Of a DNA stretch of 64,000 nucleotides, positions 10,325-25,300 are shown in pieces; position 1 is the stretch's first letter, and every line of letters begins with the position of its first letter. The stretch is from Aphrophora alni. Taxonomy: Eukaryota > Arthropoda > Insecta > Hemiptera > Aphrophoridae. Under the pieces are notes generated by a model. It was not told the origin of the DNA, searched no databases, and worked only from the letters and a program-made list of their open reading frames with translations. The translations under genes and the position numbers were made by a program. The stretch covers positions 151,224,431 to 151,288,430 of the forward strand of contig OY740767.1 of assembly GCA_963513935.1 (NCBI GenBank). The letters run 5' to 3'.

Positions 10325-13300
10325 GTATGCCAACATTACAAATTGAAAATTCCCTCAATAATTTAAACAATCTAATAGCACCTCAGTTTAAGTTTAAACA
10401 ATAAAACCTGTTAATCATGATTAAATCCAACAATAAAATCAATTGTATTAAATGATCCTGATAATATGTTGTGTTGTTATTGTTGTTTTTCAGTCGCCTG
10501 CTATTGGGATCATAGAATCCATTTTGCTTCTTGCCGCCCTCTAAATACCGCTCAAATCGTTGGTTTATTGTAATTATTTGGAAAGTTCTGTACAACACAA
10601 AAGGTGTTCACGATCCACTCTTGCGCCCTATTGGTCACACAACGTACAGTCTTCTTTCTCAAAAATGTGTATTTTGTGAAGGTGTGCAGCCTGGCTGTTG
10701 TAGTCTATATTCAATTTAAAAAGGGTTAACAGCCTCTTTCCTTAGTTTTTGGCAGTTATTCTTCCTAGTACTTCAATATGTCCACCTCTTTTGCCCTGTG
10801 GTTGTAGTATATGGCTTTTAAGTGTTTCAGTATTATACATTTTATTTCAAAAAGGAATGTATGTCCAGTCTTTAATATTTGTTCTGACTGTACAATTTGA
10901 TAAAATAAAACCTGTCCTATTTTTCCAGTGTATACATTTGATGGTGTTCTATTGCTTACAGTTAAAAAAGAATAGCGTATAATGATTTTAACTAACTTAC
11001 TAGCTAAAGAAAATAATTATTTATGTAATATTTGTTACTACTATAAGTATAAAGAAAGTTTTTAATCGTTTCAAAATTTTGGGGACAAAAATTATCTTAC
11101 TGAAACCTTAACATTATGTATATAGGTAGCTAGATTTTTTTAATTTTACACATCTATATACACATACAGACTTAAAACAACTTTTTACGTAACATTAATT
11201 TTGTAAAATAAATGTTGATTCCATATAAATATCAAACCTATTTTAACATATTCTAATTATTTACAATATATTTTAATTGCAACTGGAATTTTTGAGGTAA
11301 AAAAGGAGAAGACAAAAAAAAAAATCTGCTTAAACAAACCACTGAAAGAAAACTTAATTTTTAAGGGTGTAAAATAATAATAAAAATTAACAATATTTCT
11401 TCTTGTGCAAATACATAATATACTAATGGTGTGGATAGAATTATGCGTTTTGTGGAATCTCCGAGGAAAGGGCTATGTCCGCCATCAACACATTGAGCTG
11501 AGAGAGAGCATGGGACAAGGTGGAGAAACATCTCAGATCTGAGACTGAGTAGACTCGTGCCCTCTCTACAATAATTGCACCAGACCTTATCAAATTAATA
11601 CAGTGCTATATAAGGAAGTTGGTAAGCTGGGTCACAGAGCATAGCCACTTTAGAATACATATGCACAGAATGGGAATCTTCACAACTGAACCTCTGTGTA
11701 TAAGATGTGGAATGCATGACGAGACTGCAGTCTTGAGCAGGGAAGGATAGGCATGTTTGGACATGTGGAGAAAGGCCTAACAATTCCCTAAGACAACCTC
11801 ATAGAAAAACTCCTGAAGTTTGTACATCTATAGGATGATGACTTGGGAGCGCAATAAGTCTTAATGGCTGAAGTGGCTTTGGTAACAAGGACCACCCTCC
11901 GGGAGCACATAAGCCTTAATGGTTGAAGTACCTTGGGTAACAAGATCCGCCTTCCAGGAGCACAATAAACCTTAATAGCGTAAGTGCCTTGGGTAACAAG
12001 GACCGCCCTCCGGGAGCGCAATAAGCCTTAATGGTTGAATTACCTTGGGTAACAAGGACCACCCTCCGGGAGTGCAATAAGCCTTAATGGTTGAAATACC
12101 TTGGGTAACAAGATCCACCTTCCAGGAGCACAATAAACCTTAATAGCGTAAGTGCCTTGGGTAACAAGGACCACCCTCCGAGAGCGCAATAAGCCTTAAT
12201 AGCGTAAGTGCCTTGGGTAACAAGGACCGCCCGAAGTGAATTGATTACATTGCTCTTCCTTTGATTACCATTAAAGATACAGTGTAATTTAAACAACTTA
12301 ACACTGAGTGTTTTAAATATAGCTACATCACCATAGCTGAGTAGCATAGTAACTAACTTTGGAACATAGTAGAGCAATATCAGCCAAAAATGACTGAAAA
12401 CAATGTCTCGCCTAAGTGGAATGAGCCAAACATACTCTGCTACTGAATGACTAATTACTAATCACACTTTTGATTATCATTATGAAACAAGGGTTGTCTG
12501 AATTAAAACAAAGCCTGCATTATGTTTAAAGTAATGGAGGTTCACTGTATTTCATATATGCGATCATATAAAATTCACTTCCTGCAGCGAATTCATCAAT
12601 GTTTATTTTATTTATTTATATAGTATTTCAAACGTAAATAAACCAATTTTGCTAACTTCTAAAGTAATTGAAAAAAAAAATTATGAAAAACGAACCAAGT
12701 TCATAGACTAAGGCTTTTAAACATTGGTATTTAAAAATTCAAATATACATTTTACATAATTATATCATGTACTAATATAAACTATAGATGTATTTTATCT
12801 AAAGTTGGGTGCTTGTTAAAAAAATTAACTCTTACCCTACATAATTTTTAAATAACTGTAATGAATTACAAAATTTTATTTTCTTTTAAAGGTTGATGAT
12901 GATGTTCAGTACTCCAAGCAATCTGATCTAGATGCCAAACTTAACAGGTTAGTTTTTATATAAGCCTAACATTTCTAAACAAATTGTTATGGGATCTCAT
13001 ATTCTGCTATTAGTATTTCAAAATGTAGTTTGTAGCTTTGTGACTAACAAATTAACAAAATTGAGTTTTTGAATTTTATTTAAATCTATTACTATGTCTT
13101 TATATAAACTTCCAGCAGTATAATTACTTTGTAGGAATGTTTACATTAAGGTAATTTTTAAAAAATTGTAATGTAAACGACACAAAGTTTTGTAAAATTA
13201 GTAAACCGTTTATATAGAAAAACAAAGCAATTTACATGTAAAGATTTAACGGTATTAAATTAAACTTAACAATAGCTAAGAAGTTTTATAATTTATTATG

Positions 13301-16300
13301 AATCCACTTGAACATACCTAATTATATTTAGTAAAATCTTCTACAATACCTAGCTTTGTCTTAATATGTTCTTAAGCTGACATGTTTCAAGTAATTCTGC
13401 TATCATAATTTCGTATGAACTGCATGCAAAATACATTGATTGAAGAAAATTATATAGATAAAACTAGGGATGATAAGAGGTTTATCTCAATACAATTAAG
13501 GATTCTCATTACCCGGATGAAACTAATCCATACAACCAACTTCTGTATCTCATTACTTACTTATTGAAATGTTACTGATAAACAAAATAGGAGGAATTTG
13601 TTCGTAAATATCTAAACTATTATTTGTATAAAAAGACAAATTATAAATTGAAAATATTACTTAATGGTGTTTATTTATACATATAGTAGATTTAATACTA
13701 GTATAACTGTAATAGTTGGAAACAGCTTACGTAATTGTTGGAATGATATTCTGTATTTTAGAAATTATAAAATCTAAGTTTGTTTTTTTTAATTCGCCAT
13801 TGCATACATGTGTCTGAAATTAAAAATAAGGTTGCCAGAAATATAAGAAGCATTGTAATTAGGCTTGCCACATCGTTCTGATATTTTATCCCTCTGATAG
13901 TGCTCCAATTAATTAATTTGTAATCGTTACAATAATTAGCTCTTTTAACTACTTCAGCTTAAAGTAGTATTTTCACTCCTATTAATACATGAATATCATT
14001 AAGTATTACTAAGAATTTAAAATTGTGTTTCCTACAAATGATAGTTTAATTATTTATGAAAAAAACTCCCATTTGTTACATCAGTTTTTTTTATGAGAAA
14101 GTAGTATAATTGCAGACAGCTGTATGATCAGATTAACCGTGGTACGACAACTCAGTATTAACTCTTTACAGATTATAAAAACACATACAATCTAGAAAGT
14201 TTTTCACAAAATCATGAAACTATTAAAGTGCAACTCATTTATTCTCTGATGAATCTCTTGAAACGCATACTTTTCCGAGACGAATTTTATAACAAAAAGA
14301 TTACAGTAAATGAGCTAAAAACATTCACAAATTCTTTTTAAACCCAGTGAAAAGCTTTATGATTCTTAAGTTATTCTGAATTATAATAACAAACTAATGT
14401 TGATAATTGTTTTTTTATAATTTTATTTACTTTCCAGTTTGACTTAATTATGCTTCAACCACTTTTAAAATCAGTTGTATAAGTATAAATTACTGTTGTA
14501 TAGAAAATTACTGTATATAGTATTTAAAAAATAAATAGGATTGACATATTTTATCCCAAGTGGTCGCAATGTTAAATAAATACCTTATGTTAGATAAATG
14601 ACTTAAGTTTTGTTACATAGTAGCTTATTAGGCCAAAAATCAAATTTTTAAAATGGTAGGATTTTTAAAAAAATTCTTTATTTAATTTATCCTACCTCAA
14701 ATAAACTTCTGTCCATATGGAAATCAGATATGACCTCCAAGCCATTGTTCTTTAATTTCAAATTATACATTCCTTAAAACTCTAAATAATCTTTATTACA
14801 GTGTTTGTACTAATTATTAAAATAACATGTCATTTTATTTGTTCTCTCCTGTGGTATCCGCAGATTTCGATAAACTCTTAAAATATAAAATAATATCATT
14901 CCACAGTACAGTACGGTAAAAAAAACTAGAGACAATTTGTAGTTTAACTACAAAAAAACTATAAACAAATCAGCTTTTCATAATAGTGTCAATAAGATCA
15001 TATACTGTAAAACAATAAGATCATATTATTCATCATGACAGTGGTGTCATCAACATTCCATTGGTTTCATTTCTATTTAACGATATGCCCAAACATTTCA
15101 ACTATATGGAAATCGGTTTTAGATATCAAAATATAATAAACCAAAATTGTAATAAACCAATAAATTATATTGTCATGAATGAATTTTTAAAACTAATTAT
15201 AAAACTAAATCATAAATACAATGAAATGAAGAATTTAATATTATGTTAATTAATTAAATCAATATTTTAAAATCTAATGTATTGGAAACATTGTAAATAC
15301 AATAACGCCTCACTGATTATATGGGGTTCAATTAGAGATGTCCAAATTATTACAATATATTGTTTAATTATCAGTAATCTATTTGTTCAATTTGTTTAAC
15401 AAATTATATATTTTATAATTATGTCCAAGCATTTAATTTTTTAGTGTATACTACATTTAATTAAAAAGTAATAATTAAACATGAGATAAAAAAACTATCA
15501 CTTTACAATAAAAGATAAATGAAGTGAGTAGTCATTTATTTATTTATTTTTTTTTTTTTAATATTACTTTTTTTAAATTCATTATTAACTTTTTTTTGTT
15601 TTTTTATTAAAAATTATTTTTGATTTTCACTGGAATCAGCAGATATAAATTTATAAAATCAGTGTCATGTAAAAGAAATTAAAAAACAAAGACGGTTTAC
15701 TACTGAAACTTAGAATGAATCAGTGCAAATTCAAAATTAGTGAAGATTTTTAGTATATACAATGTTTCTATTGTGTACGTTTCCTAATTGTAACATGTTA
15801 ACGTTATCATGATGTCCACTTGTGCATGCATCTCATCAACAGATCTGCTTCATCCAGGACAACACAAACAGAAACAAAGGAGGCGAAAGAAGCTGCACCT
15901 AATCCAGAAGCAACAAATCCTGTAGCATTAGCTCTTAAGTCCCCTTCTACTACCTCCAGACGTCTGACTTTAACTGCTGCTTTTTCACTTGATAACCCAA
16001 ATTCCCCTGTCACTTCCTCAAAAGAAATACACACATCTCAAAATAATGGAAGACAAAGAAAGAACTCATTCACTGTTCAAAACACTGACGAAAAAAGCGT
16101 GCAAACAAACCGTGAATTAATTTCAGCTTATATTAATGAAGATAATTTAAATAATCCCAAGAATCGATTAACACAATCAGATTCTAAAGCTAGTAGTTCA
16201 ATTAACTACGATACCAAAGAAGATGAAAGTAAATCTCAATCATCTAAAAACTCTCGAGAAAAATTTTTAAATGATCAAATTAAAGCTATTAATAATTTAG

Positions 16301-19300
16301 AAGAACGGTTTCCAATCTCAAGAAGAAATCCTAACTCACCCTTTGAAAAACCATTATATGTACAAAAATCAGATGATAGTAACAGGAATTTAGAAAGTAG
16401 CAAACCGGGTGAAAATAGATTGAGAGTGCCTCAAGCACAGTCAAATCCTAAGCCATTCCGTTTGATAATAGGCGTAGGTAGAAGTTCAAACGCTAGTAAA
16501 GGAACCAAAGATAGAGAACAGACAGATTATATAACTAAGGAAACCTTACCTGAATCAACAACAATACAAATAACAACTGCACAAAGTATAAATTATGAAA
16601 TAAATGATCGATTTGCTCCTCAAGTTATTACCACAACAGAACCCAATGTTGTTACATCAACTGACAGGGGATATAGAAGTCGTGTTCGAAATCCAATTCC
16701 GGAATATGTGAATAATAAAGACAATAATCAAAATAAAAGAATTCAATCTCGAGTTAACTATAGAGGTGTTACAGAACCTAATGTTGTTGATGAGACGTCA
16801 GAACAATATAGAATTAGATCTCGAAGTCGATTGCCAGAAATAAGAGGAAATGAAGATGGTGGCGTAAGTGAAAAATGGCAATTCCGAGGGAATAATAATA
16901 GAATTGTAACATCTACAGATGCAAATGAAGTTGACTTAACAACAGAACAAATTTACAGAAGCAGATTTCGAAACACAACACCAGAAAATATTCAAAATCA
17001 TGATAAAGATGAAATTAATCAGTCAAAAGTAAATTATAGAGAGGAAAGAACATCTACAGAAACTAGTACTATTTATGTAACACCTGAACAGATTTTCAGA
17101 AACCGTCATCGGAACCCAACAGCAGAATCTATTAACAATGATAACAATGATGAAAGAATTCAGACAAATTTAAACTATAGAGAAACCACAGAAACTAGTA
17201 CAACTGAACAAACACTTCGAAGTCGACTCCGAAATCCAGTAATAGATAAAGTGGAAGTTACAAATGAAAGAACACAATTTCAAAACAACTATAGAGTAAT
17301 TCCATCTATGGACTCTGCAATTTTTGATGTAACAACTGAACAGGTCTACAGAAGTCGTCTTCGGAACCCAACTTCAGAAACTATTCATAATGAAGATAAA
17401 GAAGAAAGAATTCAGCCAAAATTAAACTACAGAGAAAAAATAGAAACTAGTACTGTTTATGTAACACCAGAACCAACAATTAGAAACCGTCTTCGTAATC
17501 CCATAACAAATAAAGATGGAATTATAAATGAAAGGGCGCAATTTCAAAATAACTATAGACTAATTAGTTCTACGGATCCTACAACTGTTGATGTAAAAAC
17601 TGAGCAAGCTTACAGAAGCCGGCTTCGAACTACAATATCAGAACCTACAGGTAATAGAAATAATGGACTAAATGAAAGATTCCAATCCCGAGTTAATAAT
17701 TTTAGAGTTTTTACTTCAACAGAACCGAGTACTATTGATCACACATCTGAACAACTGTACCAATTACAAAATCGATTACCAGAGATCACAAATGTCGAGA
17801 GTAAAGAACCTAATGAAAAAGCTGTCCCTGTACACTTTAGAACATCATCAACTACAGAGCCTACTGTTGCTGATGTTACGTCACCGCAAGATTATAGGAG
17901 TCGAGTTCAAAATCCATTAGAAACTGAAAGTAATCCAGATAATGTAAATGAAAGATTTCAATATCGAACTAACAGAAATAGAGTCATTTCTTCCACAGAG
18001 CCTAATGTTGTTGATGTTACAACTGATGAATTATATAGAAGTAGAACTCAAAATCCAATAGAGTCTGATGATAGTAATAATAAAAAGCCATTATATCCGG
18101 TGGATTATCAATTAAGTACTTCTACAGAATCAAACTTACTTGATACAACAACAGAACAGACATATAGAAGACGACCTTTAATTCTATCGCTAGAAGCTGC
18201 ATATATTGACAACAGTGGTTCAAATGAAGAGGTTCGATCCCAAAGTACTGCTAAACCATCCATTGGTAAGATAATACCAGAACAAACGTACAGAGTTCGA
18301 GGACAAAATCAAATAAGAAATGATATTAGAACTAAAACTGATCCTGCATTCTCATCAAATCGTCGTTTTGTATCACGCTCTACTACTGAAATACCAGAAA
18401 TTGAGACATCGACAAACTATAAAAGAACTGATTATTTTTCAAGGGATAGAACAAATCAAAATAATGTTGTTAGTGATAACAGAGAAAGTAATCAATTGCC
18501 AACATTATCAACAGTACAAGTGACAAATGAAATAGATAACAGTAATAATTATGAAGTTCCCGACATTTCAATAGTTCCAACAGAGGATACTCAGTTAGTG
18601 ACTGGTAACGTAAAACTATCTTCAGATGTTGTCAATCCTGTCATCAGAGATCCTGAAGCAGATATTTCAACAGATGCACAGTTGCCCTCGCAGCCAGACT
18701 CTCTCACTGAGGTAAAAATCAAAACAATTGATAACAGTAAAGAAAACATTGAGTATACATTGATAAATAATTTTAAACCAAGATTTCCAGGAAGAAATAA
18801 GTTTAGAGGAAGACCACAGTATCAAACAACTACTGAAGCAGAATCATATGATGAATATGATGAAACTTCATATGATGAAAGGACTGTAACTGATGCTTCA
18901 ACTACTCAACGATCAAGATTTAGGCAGCCTGTGGTTAGAGGTAGAACTCAAACGGACACCAAAATAAAAGAAGATAATACTTTAGTTAGTAGAAATAAAC
19001 AGATACCTAGAATAATTACAGTTGAAATCCAGCCCGTTTTAAATGAACCTGTAAATTCTAAAAAAACCAACAATTCAATCATCCAATTATCTGAGAAAAT
19101 AAATGAAGAAATTACTAACATTGCTGGACCCAAAGATCCTTTTGTTGTTGATATACCAGTTCCTTCAAAACCATTTTTACAAACAGAATATTCTCAAGAA
19201 AATTTGGGATTCAACGAAAATGATGAAACATTATCTACTGAGAATAGTTTACCTATTTCCAATAACCAAAACATTCAAAGACAGAACCAACAAGATAAAC

Positions 19301-22300
19301 TTTCAAGTAGATTAATAAATAAACCTTCTAACCTAAACATTCCAGTTACCTCTCCTGAAGCAGTCAGTACTCCAGAAATAAATCCAGCAGTTAGAAATTT
19401 CATTAAAAGCAGATTTCCTGTCAAAAATAATGATCCGATTGAAATTGAAACTGCAGAACCTAATCCTAACCTTGAAAAGAATTCCAAACCCTTCCAAAAC
19501 TCTACTACTAAGAGCTTTATTGTGAAACCTTCTCTGTCCTTTAAGTCTCAGTTACTAAAGTCCGAAATGGAAAACCATGCACGTCCTAGAGCTCCTCAAT
19601 CTTCTCCTGTTCGATGTTCACAATTAGATTCTGAGTGCAACGAAAAATCGTTTGTAAGGTACGCAAAGTTGAATAATTAAACAATTTTTGTATAAATTTT
19701 CAAAACAATTAAAATTAAAATTTTTGTAAAAATCAATTCCAAAATACATTTTAAATGAATTTAAGATTTTTATATAGGCAGAAAATAAGTTATTTCAATT
19801 TTGATAGGAAGGGACACAATATTAATCTTTTGGTTTTTTTTTATAACAGAGTCAGACCTACCACAGCTTCCCCCGATAGCCAGTCTACTCCTGGTTTAAC
19901 CAGGTAGGACACAAAATCAATTTTCTCTTCGCTATTAACTGACTCATGCTTGTCTTGATTTTAAAGCACATAAATTTCTTCATTAATTTCTGTCTTTTCT
20001 TATCATTTCATCATAACATTTCTTGAAGCGAAAAATCTTTTATTTTATTTATCAGCACAATTTTTCACTGCCTCTTTCTTGCATGCTTTCCCATTGGCCA
20101 TTAGTTACAGTCCATAGTTTTAATAAAATATATAAATTTTCTACGCTGCCGAAACTTACGATTTTTTGTTGCACTTCAATAAATAAAAGTGATATGTATA
20201 TTTATATCACATCAAAGGTAGGCCTATTTTTAATATACAAGAAACTAACCCCTCTTAAATACTTTTTATGTGGCATTTATCTAAAAATTCAATTGTATAC
20301 ATTAAGCCAACAATATTTAATTTGAAAATAGAATAAGACATCCTTATCAAGTGCCATTCTTCCACTAATAATCTGTAAAAATTTTACTTCTTAAAACAAA
20401 TTACTATCCCTTTAATAACTAGACATTTTGTTGACAAATGGGGAAAATTTGTACATATTATATAAGTAGTCAATAAAATGTCTAATTATGTTATTTCATT
20501 AAAAATTTAAGCTAATTAAAATATTACCAGTTCTCTTTTTAGTTGTGTGTCAAACAACCCTTTATGAGTTAAACTACAATGATTTCAACTATTTGATCAT
20601 AGTCCATAAGTTGGAATTTTAACAGTCCAATCTCAACATTATAACTAAAAATATCTAGTATTAATGAATAAGACAAAACAATCAAAAACAGATATTGATG
20701 AAATAAATAGTTGAAAAAATGTTGTTTAACTTCAGGAACAAAATAAAAACTTATCAGGAAAACAAAAAAAAACACATAATTAATTGTATCTAACAATTGG
20801 TTAAGGTTTAATACAATAGTGTTGTAAGATATTTAGGTTGTGGGGTTATCCCTTGTCATTATAAAATGCATGCAGAAGATTTTTTTTTTTTTTTTTTTTT
20901 TTTTAAGAGTTAAGGAATGCTTAATAATTGACCGAAATAACTAAGAGACTTCTGATACTACAAATAAATCTTGTTACAAGTATGGTACATAATATTAGAA
21001 CAATTTAATATTTGAAATAATATTATCTAAACATATTTCCAATGGACATGTACGACTCTCTTGTTACCTATACTTTTAATTTATTTTTGTTTTGTTTTTT
21101 TCTTTGAAGAAATTTAATTTACAGGCATCAATTTTCCCTAAAAAGACGTTGTTAATTTTTCATGGTTAATTTACAAAACCCCGTTTAAAAATCGAAAACA
21201 AAAATAACAGTAACTAACGACTGATTAAAATGTCAAGTTATGTTTTAGATCTCCAACAGAACAGACGCAGACTTGACTGACTTGGACAATGCCTCTTTGA
21301 TCAGGTTCCAGTTACTTTTCATCTCAACGCTGCATGTTGTTCATTAACAATGCTTGAGATCTGCTTCATCAAATGTGCATGAATTAATTAAATATTCGTT
21401 ATAAGTTTGATTTGATTTCATTACATTGTACAAATGTTTATGTATTCTTCTTGTCTATTACCTATAATATGACAGTTTATATTACTTAAACAAACTGATG
21501 AAGATAGAGGATGGTTGTTATTTTATTTTGTAATAAAAGTTTTGACTACAAAGTCTGTCATTATTTGTAGTTAGTGTACCTAGCTTAATTTAATGTGTAA
21601 AGACTGGTTTTAAAATTCATACCCTTTTTCATTACTGTATGTTTCTATGCTATTTGTGAATTCAGTATTATCACTGATAATGAAATTTTTATTTTATCAA
21701 AAAACGACATGAATTTATGTAATCTAATACGTCATTCATATCACTTAATAATGCATTCATTCCACTTTCAATAACTGTAGGCCTACAATAACTGGTCAAA
21801 ACGTGTTAGCTGAAAACAAAATTTTACCACTTTTTAAAAGATAAAATTACTTATTTTATTTTCCAATTTAAAAATTTTTGTAAATGACGTTTAAATTTTG
21901 AAATGAAACCAGAAAACTTTTTGTTTAAATTTATCTGCAAATAAAGCTATGTAAAAATTGGAAAATATCGGAACAATCAGATGTTTTCCCCTACAAATAG
22001 CTGGTTCGATTTCCCTTGTTCAAGTTAGCTTCCTATCCTCATTATCTTAAAAGCATAAAGATGCTAAATAAAAAAAAATTCTTCTGTAAGATAATAATTA
22101 AATAATGTTTAAACCTTGAAAACATGGGCTATTACCATAAAATGGAACAAGTTCAAACGAAATAAAGCTTACTGAATCAATGTGTATGGTAAAACAATAA
22201 AACAATTCCATTAATAGTATAGCCTTACTTTCAAATAATTGTCAAATTGCAATAAGTTGTTTCATAAAACAATTATTTCATAAAAATGAGCAAATAAGCA

Positions 22301-25300
22301 AATTTTAATATTATTATTTTATTTATTTATTTATTATTATTATAAGTTAAAAAAAAAAAAAAAAAAAAAACAAGTTTGAAAAGATACCAAATTCTAGATC
22401 ACTGTTAAAAAAAAATAATAATAATTTGAATTTCTTTGAAATGTGACCATTAATACAATACTTTATAAATTTGGTTAGTATTTTTCCATTATTTTCACCA
22501 CCGGTTCCTTAAGCAATAATGACCAAGATTTCATCATTCTATGGTTCACCTAGTCCTCAACAAACACCAAAACTTCTATTGTGACAGACATCTTTTTGAA
22601 AATGGGTCTAAATGTGCTCTTAGAAATTGAAAACATAGTAGTGAGACATAGAAAATAAATTATCAAATTTTTAGCACCACCACAATACTAACTTTACTTC
22701 ATAATTACAAACTGGAAGGTAAATTGTATCAAAAAACTTAATCTTTAAATTAAAGCATTAAAAATCTTTTCATACTATATTATCTCAAAGATGGACACAT
22801 ACCAACATATACTGACGGAAGGGAAACTGTATAGAAGGCCTCAGAAGCATTACTGCAAGTGAAAAACACCTCTTAGGAAATTAAATATTGTAATCCTGCT
22901 TAATAAAGGCACAAATTTTATAACTTTAGACTGATTACATAAACATAACTGTTTTCGAGTTATTAATAAGAAATATACTTTGACTGTCCACAATTTTTAG
23001 TTCGTATACTGCTTGCACCATGAATAAAGTTCATACCACTCATACTGGAGACCTTTATTCAAATTAAGTGAGAATGCCTAAAAATAGTGGACTCGACGTA
23101 AGATTTACACACATATCTACCACTTTAAATATTATACAACAATAATTTTAGGCTCTTACTATAAAAAGAAAGTACTATGATGGTGAAATTATTTTAAGTT
23201 TTAGAGGAAATCAGTTCTGAATACTAGTGATACCGTAAGTTTATATAAATGTTTTTCATAAAATATTTATTTAATTACAGACCAAACATTTTTCCTGATT
23301 TCACTGAAATATCCACATAGTAAATATGCTGAAAATACTTGAATTTGAATGAAACATGAAACTCAAATTTTAATCAAATTTACTATTTACATTAATGAAT
23401 AAATTTAACTGAAATCCTTCTCATCATCCAATCAAAACAAATTGATAACTACCACTACAAAATTATGGAATGAAAACTCTTAATTTTTTAATATTAGCTT
23501 TAACAGTAATAAGTTTTCTACTAAATACTTGTAAACAATGGAAGAGTAGTCAGCCTAAATAAAATATCTGATTAAGTAATTATGAATATTTATCAATGAA
23601 AACAAATGTTTAAATACTGAAATATATTGTGACAACTGGTACAACAAGGAGGTCACGAAACTTATAGTTGGCAGGGATAATTCTTATTTTTTTCTTTGGG
23701 GTTAGAACATCATAGATGGCCTTTGTATACTGTTATTCAAAATTAATCTATTATGGAATATATATAAGAACCCAATAGAATTCTTCCTCAGATCCTCAAT
23801 AAACTACTCATGAGATATGCACCCTAAAGACTTCATACTCCCAGTCCCTACGACGACTCTTCCAATTATGGTTAAATCTTCATTATCTGGCGTGTTTGTT
23901 CTGTAAGAACAGTACCAACAAAATGTCTCATTCTATTAATGGCATTATTTTTACCAATTAGCTATTGCAGTTGTTTTACTGAGTATTGCTAGCCATTTAG
24001 TATTGATAAATTCTTTATTCCTTTAACTATATCATTTTCAAACATAAGGGTTGTGTACAAAGGTGTACCAGGAGGATGACATTTGAGTATTCACTCATCA
24101 GTTATAAAATTAATATAGGAATGTACTAAAAAACATAATTGTTCGAACTAACTAAAATGTTTTGGCCTTATTTTCATTTAATAAAATTAATGTGTTACAA
24201 ATAATTTAATTTATAAAATTCAGCAACTGAATTATATAAAATACTGTTATATTTTATTCATTTTCATTAAATTAATTGATATCTCTCCTACTTCCATCTG
24301 AGAGAATAAACACTTCTTCACCACACCAACATATGAAACACATAAACCTTTTGTTTATACTATTTACCTTATGTTGTAAAATGTTGAAACTTATATGAAT
24401 TTTGGTAGCCAGGTATATATACAAACCAATAATAAATTCGAACTCAGTACTCCAAAGTATAAAATATATTAAATTTTCTAAAATTTGACCAAAATAAAAA
24501 TTATTCATAAATTTAGAACTAACTCTATTTACACCCTACACAAACAGTTTTGACTAAACATTAACCATTTTGTGTGACATTATCACACACTTCTGACGAT
24601 CTGTTCTTCGAAGATAATGCATGACTTTCTACACATAACCAAACACAACTATATCCATCCTTAAATATCTGAATTAGGAACTTAAAGACTACAATCCAAC
24701 CACTTTTAACCAATACCATTGCAGTCAAATTTAATTTATTTTTTGGTCTTTATGGAGGAACTTGAAAATTTGTAAGTCAATATTTTATGTGCATATTCGT
24801 GAAATCCCAGATTCCAAGATAAAGTCAAGATTAGAATAAATCGAGTTTTTTTATATACACAGAAACCTAAATATATACACTTTTTTACACAAGAAGATTC
24901 AGATTGGATATTTACACAAAATCAATTGTATTTTCTTTTATTTATTTCTAATATCACAAATAATAATAATTTAAATACATTTTTTATTCTAAATCGCCTA
25001 ATTTATCTTACAACCCACAAAAATATTATGTCACTATTAACTTAAGAAAAAAATAGATCTTTAATAACCAACAAAATGCAACCAAAAGCTCTACATAGTT
25101 TTTTTTTTTTTTCTTTTTCAATTGTAATAAATTACATCATCATCATCATGTATTTTAACTTTGAAAATCACTGAGTTGAACTTGAGTCTTTTTAAAAAGG
25201 TTCAACATTTCAATTCATAACTGTTTAAATTAAAATTATTATGATAATTATATCTGCTAGGATCTACATGATTAGTTTGTGTACAATATTCTGCCAATCC

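Noticed and set aside
10493..10545. Acceptor-like TTTTTCAG followed by an open stretch
   Set aside because: The frame compatible with the previous exon stops after 16 codons and no donor is present.
11846..12237. CRISPR-like array
   Set aside because: Units are contiguous and lack unique spacers; the genome is eukaryotic and the array follows a LINE end.
19654..19660. GTAAGG at 19654 as the donor of the giant exon
   Set aside because: It would shift into the next exon in a frame with an early TAG; the GTACGC donor at 19659 keeps the frame.
15820..19680. Treating the giant frame as a single-exon gene starting at 15820
   Set aside because: There is no ATG at the start (the codon is TTG), and both ends have splice sites that join in phase with neighbouring CDA5-like exons.
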